Source: Bacteroidales bacterium (GTDB lineage Bacteria; Bacteroidota; Bacteroidia; Bacteroidales; VadinHA17). From it: a stretch of 10,094 nt of DNA. The translations under genes and the position numbers were made by a program. The notes below the pieces were generated by a model. The model had not been told where the DNA came from. It was given only the letters and a program-made list of their open reading frames with translations, and ran no database searches. Each line of letters opens with the position of its first letter. Position 1 is the first letter of the stretch. The DNA is taken from the NCBI GenBank assembly GCA_016936695.1, contig JAFGXK010000050.1, positions 1-10,094 of the forward strand. The letters run 5' to 3'. Positions 1-7,400 of the stretch are shown piece by piece.

Positions 1-2
1 GT

Positions 3-74
3 CCTACTAATATAATAAATAAGGACGGAATGAAAGCCAATGTGCGGTTTGAAACAAAAAATTTGCAGAAATGA
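3..74 (+). CDS. Possible C-terminal tail of an upstream gene (partial)
   Basis: One reading frame is open from the left edge to a TGA at 72-74 and would encode about 23 residues ending in FETKNLQK. The other two plus frames hit stops within the first 15 bases. The alternating polar and hydrophobic residues would suit the last strand of a beta-rich protein, but the piece is too short to assign. It ends about 40 bp before the DUF454 gene. An open frame of this length in AT-rich DNA can occur by chance, so this is a weak call. No function is proposed. Confidence 0.3.
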   Translation, partial: PTNIINKDGMKANVRFETKNLQK

Positions 75-114
75 TGCATTATTATGAAATTCACCAAAAT
101 AAAAACCAGTGCAA

Positions 115-501
115 ATGTTTTTATTGAAGCCGGTTTTAGTTTTTCTTGGGACACTTTCTCTTATCGCAGGGATTGCAGGCATTTTTATACCTGGTTTACC
201 CACGACTCCCTTTCTTTTGCTTACAGCCGGCCTGTATATAAGAAGTTCTGAAAAGTTATATTCCAGGCTGATCTCAAACAGATTTGTTGGTTCTTATATT
301 TCCAACTATAAGCAAAATAACGGGATGACCTTTAAGTCAAAGCTTTATTCAGTTGCTCTTATGTCGTTGATGATTACAGTTTCATGTATCTTTCTTATTG
401 ATCTTCTTTCGACCAGGTTAATAGTAATTGCTCTGGGTATTATCGGCGCGGTTGTAATGATTTTCATCGTGCCGACTGTAAAACAAAAGTCCGGAGATTA
501 A
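115..501 (+). CDS. DUF454 (YbaN-like) inner-membrane protein
   Basis: This is a small integral membrane protein of the DUF454/YbaN family, whose function is not established. The diagnostic feature is the N-terminal hydrophobic segment leading into IPGLPTTPFLLL (about residues 25-36) followed by RSS, which is the family signature. Predicted membrane segments lie at about residues 6-24, 28-42, 78-99 and 103-120, with a basic loop between the second and third. The 128-residue length suits the family. I chose the ATG at 115; a GTG at 109 in the same frame would add two residues, and a stop at 100-102 rules out anything much longer. No Shine-Dalgarno sequence is visible, which is normal in Bacteroidota. 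The next gene starts 3 bp after its stop, so co-transcription is likely. Family assignment is firm; the role is unknown. Confidence 0.85.
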   Translation: MFLLKPVLVFLGTLSLIAGIAGIFIPGLPTTPFLLLTAGLYIRSSEKLYSRLISNRFVGSYISNYKQNNGMTFKSKLYSVALMSLMITVSCIFLIDLLSTRLIVIALGIIGAVVMIFIVPTVKQKSGD

Positions 502-504
502 AAT

Positions 505-813
505 ATGAAATATCGGGAAAAAAGGAATGAAGCCATGAAGATCAAAAAGAAAGACAAAAACAGCAATAACCTTTTGTCCGTTCCGGGAATCGGAAAAAGC
601 CTTGCTGAGGATTTGCATATTCTCGGTATTCACCATGTCAGCGACCTGGCAGATCAGACTCCGGAGGCCATGTACAACGATCTGTGTAAAGAGTACAATA
701 CGAGGCTCGATCCTTGTGTGCTCTACGCTTTTCGTTGCGCAGTGTATTACGCGGAAAACGATAAGCATGATCCGGAACTTCTGAAATGGTGGAACTGGAA
801 GGGCCGGACATAA
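505..813 (+). CDS. Cdd1-family helix-hairpin-helix protein
   Basis: This 102-residue protein resembles the 'pathogenicity locus' Cdd1 family (Pfam PF11731, from memory). A helix-hairpin-helix motif is clear at residues 23-42, with the hairpin VPGIGKS followed by the second helix AEDLHILGI. Such motifs usually bind nucleic-acid backbone non-specifically. The second half carries the conserved family core LDPCVLYAFRCAVYY (68-82), with Cys61, Cys71 and Cys78, and ends in the characteristic WWNWKGR. A lysine-rich N-terminal tail (residues 1-22) precedes the domain. An internal ATG at 535 (residue 11) is an alternative start that would remove half of that tail. The cellular role of the family is not established; DNA or RNA binding is inferred from the fold. 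Tight linkage to the DUF454 gene upstream and the cysteine protein 48 bp downstream suggests an operon. Confidence 0.85.
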   Translation: MKYREKRNEAMKIKKKDKNSNNLLSVPGIGKSLAEDLHILGIHHVSDLADQTPEAMYNDLCKEYNTRLDPCVLYAFRCAVYYAENDKHDPELLKWWNWKGRT

Positions 814-861
814 TAATTGAGTTGTTGGTTTTAGCATCATGGTCATTTAAAAAAATAAGCT

Positions 862-1497
862 ATGGACAGACGCACAGCAATGAAAATAACTGCCGGAGCC
901 ATTGCCGGAGGTGGATCAGGAGTGTGTGCTCTTGCAAATGCATTTATACCGGAATCCAGGAATCCGGTAAATAGTTGGAAATATTATACCCTGGACCCTG
1001 CTGTGACTGCCCGGTTATCCTACAAATATTATGAGGGCGGAATGTGCATGTACTCAACTTTCAGAAGCGTTATTTCCCAGTTAGCTGACAGATTCGGGGA
1101 GCCATATTCCTTGTTCCCGTTTCATATGATGAAGTATGGACATGGAGGTGTAGGCGGTTACGGAACTATCTGCGGCGCACTGAACGGAGCAGCGGCAGTT
1201 ATTGGATTATTCGTGGAAAATAAGACCAGTCAGGATCGGTTGATAAGCGGACTGTTGAAATGGTACGAAGAGACGAAACTTCCGGAATTCAAACCGGAAA
1301 GTCCCATTCTTGATTTCAATCCGCCCCCGACGGTTCCTGGTTCAACAATGTGCCATGCATCCGTGGCAAACTGGGTCACTGAAACCGGATATCAGGCTAA
1401 AAGCGATGAACGCAAAGAAAGATGCCGGCGTCTGACAAGCGATGTGGTATCAAGGGTCACTGTTGTCCTCAATGAGTATTTCGGACATGCTGGCTGA
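862..1497 (+). CDS. Tat-exported C_GCAxxG_C_C family putative redox protein
   Basis: This 211-residue protein matches the C_GCAxxG_C_C family, named for its spaced cysteines and thought to be redox-active, possibly binding a metal or cluster. The N-terminus is a convincing twin-arginine signal: RR at residues 3-4, then a hydrophobic glycine/alanine-rich stretch to about residue 27. Export of a folded, perhaps cofactor-loaded, protein is therefore likely. Cysteines of the mature part are Cys62 (in GGMCMYSTF), Cys104 (in GGYGTICGALNGA, the GCAxxG-like core), Cys164 (TMCHAS) and Cys188 (ERCRR). The core motif here reads CGALNG rather than GCAxxG, as in many members. Cys22 lies inside the signal region and has no good lipobox around it. 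The gene is the last of a three-gene run with DUF454 and Cdd1. Family assignment is good; substrate and partner are unknown. Confidence 0.8.
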   Translation: MDRRTAMKITAGAIAGGGSGVCALANAFIPESRNPVNSWKYYTLDPAVTARLSYKYYEGGMCMYSTFRSVISQLADRFGEPYSLFPFHMMKYGHGGVGGYGTICGALNGAAAVIGLFVENKTSQDRLISGLLKWYEETKLPEFKPESPILDFNPPPTVPGSTMCHASVANWVTETGYQAKSDERKERCRRLTSDVVSRVTVVLNEYFGHAG

Positions 1498-1612
1498 CAT
1501 CATGATAAAATCCATGTTTCTCATTATACTAAATAAAATCTGACGTTTTGCCGGAGAAATTTCAGTTCGTTCTGCCTTTGAAAAGCCCGAAATCAGGTTT
1601 TTATATCTAAAA

Positions 1613-1643
1613 ATTTCTGCCATTAGTCAAAACCGGCAGAAAT
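1613..1643. repeat. Perfect 9-bp inverted repeat (hairpin)
   Basis: ATTTCTGCC at 1613-1621 is the exact reverse complement of GGCAGAAAT at 1635-1643, with a 13-nt loop. No T-tract follows on either strand, so it is not a typical intrinsic terminator. It lies 115 nt after the cysteine-protein stop and could be a transcript 3'-end structure or an operator-like site. Function is unknown. Confidence 0.5.
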
Positions 1644-1712
1644 CCGGGTTACAGAAAAATAGTGATTTTATTCTGCAGATAATCAGTAAAATAGAGGGTT
1701 GAGTTACTTAAG

Positions 1713-1737
1713 ACCACTTCTCAGGAGTGGTTTTTTT
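1713..1737 (+). terminator. Rho-independent terminator
   Basis: A 6-bp stem ACCACT (1713-1718) pairs with AGTGGT (1726-1731) across a 7-nt loop and runs into a seven-T tract (1731-1737). It lies about 215 nt beyond the stop of the cysteine protein. It probably ends the DUF454-Cdd1-C_GCAxxG transcript with a long 3' UTR, or terminates an unrecognised short transcript. Confidence 0.7.
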
Positions 1738-1934
1738 GTAAATATTGGGCCCGTTTTGACGAATGGATGGTATAGTCCCGTAAACCTTCTACCCTTGTCC
1801 CGTGACCGGCCGGTTTAAGTTGATTAATGGTAGTTAAATAGCTCTCATTGCCCCATATAATGGACAAGTGCGTATTGGCACGTGGCTTTCTGTACACTAT
1901 TTTTACCATACACAAAAACCAAAAACCAACAGCA

Positions 1935-2069
1935 ATGAAAACACTTTATGAAATTTCGTCACATGAGACCGGCACAGTAATAATAAGGCGTAGAAAGATC
2001 GCCAAGGCACTGCGCAGATGGTTAAGGGAAAACGAGGTTGCATTCAATCATAGATTTTTTGTAGCCTGA
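1935..2069 (+). CDS. Small basic protein, 44 aa, unknown
   Basis: This short ORF encodes 44 residues starting MKTLYEISSHETG. The central stretch IIRRRKIAKALRRWLRENEV (about residues 17-36) is strongly basic and could form an amphipathic helix, as in small nucleic-acid- or membrane-binding peptides. I do not recognise a family. The frame is also open upstream to an ATG at 1848, which would give 73 residues, but that extension has poor composition. The ATG at 1935 follows an A-rich, C-rich leader of the kind common before Bacteroidota genes, so I prefer it. The gene ends 44 bp before the lipoprotein start with no terminator between, so they may share a transcript. It could be a real small protein, a leader peptide or chance; I lean to real. 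Confidence 0.5.
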   Translation: MKTLYEISSHETGTVIIRRRKIAKALRRWLRENEVAFNHRFFVA

Positions 2070-2113
2070 CCCCGGTAAGACAATATTATGTCAAATTAAA
2101 ATAGGAATAAGAA

Positions 2114-3634
2114 ATGAAAATTAAAAACTGGTATTTAGTAAGTATTATGCTTCTGGCTATGCTGGCCGGATGCTCGAAACCTGATGATGATTCACTGCTT
2201 CTTATGGAAAATGGTGATCCCATCGGAGTTGTAGCCCTTGATGCCAAAGATAGTTTTATTGGCTATTACGCTGACGTTAAAGGTATAGCAGATACCTGCA
2301 AATCCAGGACTTTCCCCCTTACAGCAGGTCAGAACACTATTGCAGGAACGGTTGTCGTTTCGAATGATGCCGATTTCCTTTATGTGACCTTTAACACCAC
2401 AGGAGACTGGGAACTTGACGAGGTCCACCTTTATTTACTGGAGTCAGCTCCCACGGGCAGACTTTCCCCCGGACAGACTCCTTTCAAAAACGATGAGCTG
2501 GCAGACGGAACCCAAACCTATACATTTGCAATTCCATTCGATGAGTCATTGGAATGCGGAACAACCATCTGGATTCAGGCACATGCTGCCACTAACGGTG
2601 AAACAGCCTACGGAGGTACAATTGTAGGTTCAGATCAAGGTTCATGGTACGGAAGTCTCTCCTATGCAATTGAATGCTGTGAGGAGAACGAGTGCGACCT
2701 GTCAGCATCATCTGTTGTTACCGATGTGAAATGCTTCGGATCTGCAACAGGGATGATCAACGTTACGGTTACCGGCGGAACTGCCCCTTTCACCTTTATT
2801 TGGAGCAACGGCGCTGATACAGAAGACCTCGCAAATGTGCCGGCAGGTGAATATTCAGTTACTATTTACGATGCCGCCCAGTGCCAGTTTACCCTCGATG
2901 AGATCATGGTGCTTCAGCCAGCTTCCGGAGTGAGCGCAACAAAAGAAGTTACGCACATATCCTCATTCGGTGCCAGCGACGGAGCCATCGATGTTACAGT
3001 TTCAGGCGGAACAGCTCCCTATACTTACCTGTGGAGTACCGGTGCAACTTCCCAGGACCTCAGCAATCTCGGTCCGGGTACCTACAGCGTTGAAATCACC
3101 GATGCCAATAACTGTAATACATCCCTGAGGGAAATCCTTGTGGAAGAGCCCGGTGAGGAAAAACCCATGGTTGCTTTTGCACGGAAGACCTATGCTTCAA
3201 TGGTTCACTGCTTCCTCAGCGATCCTATGCTCATCGGTTATGAGTTCGACCAGTGGGGCTGGACCAACGGTGCCCTGACACCTGATGAAGAATTCATATC
3301 ACATTACGAGTTATTTACCAATGTTGACGGATGTGACCCGGAAGGTGCAACCAAAGTGGGAAACATGGAGCTTCATTACTTTGCAGGAACCGCAACAGCC
3401 ACCATTACCCTGGTGAACGGTTACACTATGAAGGAATCCAGGCTCTTTATAGGCAATGATATGTTACCTAAGGTTGGGGATGACTTTACCGTAGATCCTG
3501 CAAACTATCCTTATGTTCATTCAGGTCTTGGAGCTGCTGCCGGAGATACCTTCACAGTCAATGGCCTTTCAGGAAATATCTATATCATTGGCTATGTTGT
3601 ACTGAACAGCGAAGAAGACAGTATTGCAAAATAA
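2114..3634 (+). CDS. Surface lipoprotein with two SprB repeats
   Basis: This is a 506-residue lipoprotein. Residues 1-19 form a type II signal peptide with the lipobox LAGC (Cys20). The next residues, SKPDDDS, are acidic like the lipoprotein export signals that send Bacteroidota lipoproteins to the cell surface, so surface display is inferred. A beta-rich domain spans about 50-185. Two SprB-type repeats follow at about 209-260 and 286-337. Each has the pattern G(S/A)S/T.G.I.VTV.GGTAP(F/Y)T(F/Y).WS.GA...DL.N...G.YSV.I.DA..C. A second beta-rich domain (about 355-500) appears to be a diverged copy of the first. I see no type IX secretion C-terminal domain. SprB repeats occur in gliding and surface adhesins, but this protein is far smaller than SprB itself. 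Adhesion or glycan/protein binding is plausible, not shown. Confidence 0.85.
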   Translation: MKIKNWYLVSIMLLAMLAGCSKPDDDSLLLMENGDPIGVVALDAKDSFIGYYADVKGIADTCKSRTFPLTAGQNTIAGTVVVSNDADFLYVTFNTTGDWELDEVHLYLLESAPTGRLSPGQTPFKNDELADGTQTYTFAIPFDESLECGTTIWIQAHAATNGETAYGGTIVGSDQGSWYGSLSYAIECCEENECDLSASSVVTDVKCFGSATGMINVTVTGGTAPFTFIWSNGADTEDLANVPAGEYSVTIYDAAQCQFTLDEIMVLQPASGVSATKEVTHISSFGASDGAIDVTVSGGTAPYTYLWSTGATSQDLSNLGPGTYSVEITDANNCNTSLREILVEEPGEEKPMVAFARKTYASMVHCFLSDPMLIGYEFDQWGWTNGALTPDEEFISHYELFTNVDGCDPEGATKVGNMELHYFAGTATATITLVNGYTMKESRLFIGNDMLPKVGDDFTVDPANYPYVHSGLGAAAGDTFTVNGLSGNIYIIGYVVLNSEEDSIAK

Positions 3635-3682
3635 ATTGTTGTTGGTGTGGTTTTAAATTGGTTTAAGGTTTTATGCCAATTA

Positions 3683-3711
3683 ATCCCGGGCTTACCGCCC
3701 GGGATTTTTTT
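3683..3711 (+). terminator. Strong rho-independent terminator
   Basis: A perfect 9-bp GC-rich stem, ATCCCGGGC (3683-3691) with GCCCGGGAT (3697-3705), closes a TTACC loop and is followed by seven Ts (3705-3711). It lies 49 nt after the lipoprotein stop and ends that transcript before the DUF4256 gene. Confidence 0.93.
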
Positions 3712-3801
3712 ATAACAAGACCAGCCGCCTTATGAACATTAACAAGGTCAGCATTGTTTTTCAACAAGGTAAAAATCACAACGACACTAATCTGCTTTAT
3801 C

Positions 3802-4374
3802 ATGTTAGAGATGGATAAGAACGATCACCTTGAGCCTGAAAAGAGTGATGCGATTATCAGGATTTTAAGAGCCCGTTTTGAGACCAACATGATCCGCCAT
3901 GAGGGAATTGAATGGTCTGCGGTGCAGGCAAGGCTCGAAGCTTATCCGGCGAGGCTCAGGTCGCTGCATGAAATGGAACGAACAGGAGGAGAACCTGATG
4001 TCGTGTGTAAGGATGAAAAAACGGGCAGCTACGTTTTTTATGATTGTTCGGCAGAAAGCCCCCGGGGCCGCAGAAATTTGTGCTACGATCGCGAAGCTTT
4101 GGAGTCGAGGAAGGAAAACAAGCCGGAAAGCAACGCCCTGGATATGGCCGCTGATATGGGCATTGAGATTCTAACCGAGGAACAGTACCTTAAGCTTCAG
4201 CTACTTGGAAATTTCGATACGAAAACATCTAGCTGGCTGAAGACTCCGGTCAGCATCAGAAGTCTCGGAGGCGCCCTGTTTGGCGATTTCAGGTATGGTC
4301 AGGTCTTCGTGTATCACAACGGCGCTCAGTCGTACTATGGCGCCAGGGGTTTCCGGGGTTCACTCAAGGTCTGA
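3802..4374 (+). CDS. DUF4256 family protein
   Basis: This 190-residue cytoplasmic protein belongs to the DUF4256 family, which occurs across Firmicutes and Bacteroidota with no established function. It is very well conserved. Recognisable stretches are the N-terminal helix with RFETNMIRHEGIEW, then ERTGGEPDVV, FYDCSAESPRGRRNLCYDREALESR, the helix ALDMAADMGIEILTEEQY, KTSSWLKTP and the C-terminal VFVYHNGAQSYYGARGFRGSL. The last block, with its tyrosines and arginines, ends the family's usual length exactly. I chose ATG 3802. ATG 3811 is nearly as good, and a TTG at 3754 would add an implausible hydrophobic tail. It stands alone, bracketed by the terminator upstream and the convergent glycosidase gene 42 bp downstream. 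Confidence 0.88.
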   Translation: MLEMDKNDHLEPEKSDAIIRILRARFETNMIRHEGIEWSAVQARLEAYPARLRSLHEMERTGGEPDVVCKDEKTGSYVFYDCSAESPRGRRNLCYDREALESRKENKPESNALDMAADMGIEILTEEQYLKLQLLGNFDTKTSSWLKTPVSIRSLGGALFGDFRYGQVFVYHNGAQSYYGARGFRGSLKV

Positions 4375-4381
4375 TGGCAAG

Positions 4382-4411
4382 GGCTAAACAGCTTATATAG
4401 AACATTTAGCC
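4382..4411. terminator. Weak inverted repeat between convergent genes
   Basis: GGCTAAA (4382-4388) and TTTAGCC (4405-4411) form a perfect 7-bp stem around a 16-nt AT-rich loop in the 42-bp gap between the converging DUF4256 and glycosidase genes. There is no clear T-tract on either side. It may act as a bidirectional terminator or mRNA 3'-end stabiliser; that role is inferred from position. Confidence 0.4.
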
Positions 4412-4416
4412 TAAGT

Positions 4417-7400
4417 CTATTTCAGGGTGACATCCAGGTATACCGAATGACGCCCGTAGGTTTCATAGAAAGGTTTAAATGCAACATCGTCAATGGTGAA
4501 CTCCAGCCTTGAGGGATCACCTGAGACCGACTTGCTGATATCTCCGCTATCCAGTGTCACTTTGCGCCATTCGGTACGCGGTTCCGACTCCTGGGCTGCA
4601 AGTAATACCGGTCCGTAAAACAGACTTGCAATATTCTGCTGATCCATCACCGGCTCGAGGTAAAACCCAAACGGCATTCGCAACTCAACCTTGTCGCCTT
4701 TCTTCCACTTGCGACGGATAGTCAGATAGCTTCCGGGCACCGCATCAACCTTCACATCCTTTCCGTTGATCTTCACAAAGAAGCCACTGGTTGCCCAATG
4801 GGGTACGCGTACATTAAGGTCAAACCTGCCCTTGCCATCGATGGTCAGCCGCGTCCGGTCTTCCTTCGGATAAGCTGTTGCCTGTGTCACGGATATCTGC
4901 CTCTCGGTCCAAGTCAGAGTCGAAGGAACATAAAGGTTCACATAAAGCGCCTGGTTGTTGGCACTTCTGAAATAAATTGAGTTCTGCAGCTTCGTACTGC
5001 TCTCAAGAGCCGTCCCGTTACAGCATGAGAAGCCCGACATCTCCGCATTTCCGAACTGTTTAATCGAACCCGGCCTAAGGGGCACGTGATAGGTGTTGGC
5101 AGGTGTGTGCTCAGCCACGGACGCAAGGATGTGATTGTACAGCCCGCGCTCGTAATAATCCATATATTCCGGACGCTGGTCAAAGAGAAACAGGTTTCGG
5201 GTTAGTTTAAGCATGTTGTAGGTGGCACAGGATTCATTCTGCCCCCCGGCCGCGAAACCGTTCTCATAAAGCGTTGACGGCTGGGCGGTAAAGCATTCAG
5301 CATTATTGGGATTACGTGCCCCTCCAACACCTCCGATACTGTACATATAGTCTCCGGTGGCGATATGCCAGAAATTATCAGCTATATGATAATATTCCGC
5401 GGCCCTTGTATTACGGTATATTTCTATTGCCCCCATAATCTGAGGTATGTGCTGGTTGGCATGAAGACCACGGAACATATCCACATTCCTGGCAAGTCCG
5501 TGAGAGTGTTCAGCATCACCGTAGAACAATCTGATATTGTCGAATAATCGTGCAACCTCGAGGTAATGAGGCTCGCCGGTAATCCTGTAAAGTCTTGCCA
5601 TCGCTTCGTTCATCCCCCCGAATTCCCCGGCTATATACCTGTTCCACATGCTTATCAGTGTCTCTGTTGGCACCCGACTCAGGCGGGCATGAACCCAGTC
5701 GCCCATGCCTTTCACTATCTCCAGCGCCTTTTCATTGCCACTTAGCTCATAAACATCCATCAGCCCGGCCAGGATTTTGTGGAGAGTATAGTAAGGAGCC
5801 CATATCTGAGCAGTGGATCCTCCGTAAGTTGCTCCTTTCTCAAGCATGATGAACTGGTCGGGCGGATAGGCGCTGATAAAGCCCTTTCCCCAGTTCCGGT
5901 AATCAGTCCGGATACCTTCTTCACTCAGATCAGAATTATAGTCTGATTTGCTCGGGCCAGTCGGTACTGCAGTCGGGTCTGATACATGTTCTCCTCCGGC
6001 TGTCTCCGGCTGTCCGGACTTTTGTGACAGTTCATAAAGGGTATTAACCATGTACTCCATCTTTCCGGCAAAATTTGCCCTGAGCGATGCATTATAGCCT
6101 GTACCTGCGTAAGCCTGGGCTATGGCACTGAGATAATGCCCTGTGGCATGGCCCCTCAGCTTGGTCTGCTGACTGTCCCAGCCGCCAAGCGGTTTCGCTC
6201 CTTCAGGTTGTTCCTGCCCGAATGCGTTGCGAAACATATAAAGAAAATTGTCAGGATTTGTATTTGCGAGTCCTGTTAAGAATTTATCACGGTTTTCAAT
6301 GAATTTTGTGTCGTGACCGTGAGTATCCGTATTTAATGTAACCTGGTCGAGATCAAAAGTTTCGAGAGTACGATCGGGGGGGGGATGCACCTCTGCTTCC
6401 TTCACTGTTACTCTCGCCACCGGCTGCAGTCCGGATCCTGCGATTTTTCCTGTTATCGTGTATGTGCCGGGCGAAAGCACCTGGCTGTTGTCAGCAGGTG
6501 CCGGCCATATTACCCTTACATCCGGTCCGGCAGAATTGTCACTGTAAACTCCATTTACAAACCGCGGTAACCTTGGAAGATATCCCACCATGGTTTCAAC
6601 GATGATATCCGGAACGCTCGCAAGGTATGCATTATACAACTGTGGAGTTGTTTCGGGAAACACCGGGAGATTCCGCTCCGGTTCAACTCTCCTTCTGACT
6701 GTGGCCTCTTCCTTTTTCAAAGCGATATTATAAATCCTTGTAATTTGTCTGTCACTCAAAGGGATTCTGTAGATCCGGAAATCGGCCAGTCTGGCATTTA
6801 AATAAGTGTTACCGGTATCCAGCGATTTTCCTATGAAGAGTTTATTGTTTTCTTTTAAATTAACATCAAATAATTGTTCAGTTTCCACCGCCAGGTTCTC
6901 TGTCTGGTTGACACGAACTCCGTTAATATATGTATTCAGGGTTTTGGACGGAGCATCAATGACGACAGCCAGGTGATTCCATTTGTTTAAAGTCACTGAG
7001 GGTGCCCCGGCGTTATATCTGGCAGATTCAGTCAGGAATTGAACCTGGAAACCTTCTTTGTCGCTTGTCCCGGCCGGAGCAGCAAAGAAATGCGACTTGC
7101 CGTTTTTTCCGAAATCGAAAAATATCTGACCTCTTTTTGCAGAGCGCAGGTAAATCCATCCGGTGATTGAAAGTGATTCTTCTGCTGTTATCATTTCGCA
7201 GGGGATTGAGATATACGCTTCACTTTCACCGGGTAAAGAAAGTACATTACCGAACAGACTGTCATCTTCAAACCTGTAATCATTTCCCTGAATGATGCCA
7301 TGTAGATTATTCCGGGACCAGTCTCTTACGTCTCCATTAAACATATAGCGGGAAATCAGGCTTGTTTCCCCGATTCCGTCGAGAATCTGATCACCGTTTT

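Larger units (their letters stand above)
1498..1934. other. 437-nt non-coding stretch with hairpin and terminator
   Basis: No convincing gene lies here on either strand. It contains a perfect 9-bp inverted repeat (1613-1643), a terminator-like hairpin with a T-tract (1713-1737), and about 195 nt that probably form the promoter and leader of the small ORF at 1935. That last part includes the self-complementary CCGGCCGG, a GTGC/GCAC mini-hairpin, and a weak -7-like TATTTTTA near 1897 with TTGG about 19 bp before it. A minus-strand open frame across 1721-1915 has unremarkable composition and overlaps the terminator, so I do not treat it as a gene. Confidence 0.6.

Noticed and set aside
1721..1915. 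64-codon minus-strand open frame
   Set aside because: It overlaps the terminator hairpin and the leader of the next gene, shows no recognisable motif, and has no promoter or start context.
1848..1934. Upstream extension of the 44-codon ORF to an ATG at 1848
   Set aside because: The extra 29 residues have unremarkable composition, and the ATG at 1935 has a typical A/C-rich Bacteroidota leader directly before it.
2738..3115. SprB repeats as evidence of a type IX secreted gliding adhesin
   Set aside because: The protein has a lipobox, only two repeats and no visible type IX C-terminal domain, so a lipoprotein anchored by its N-terminus is the better reading.
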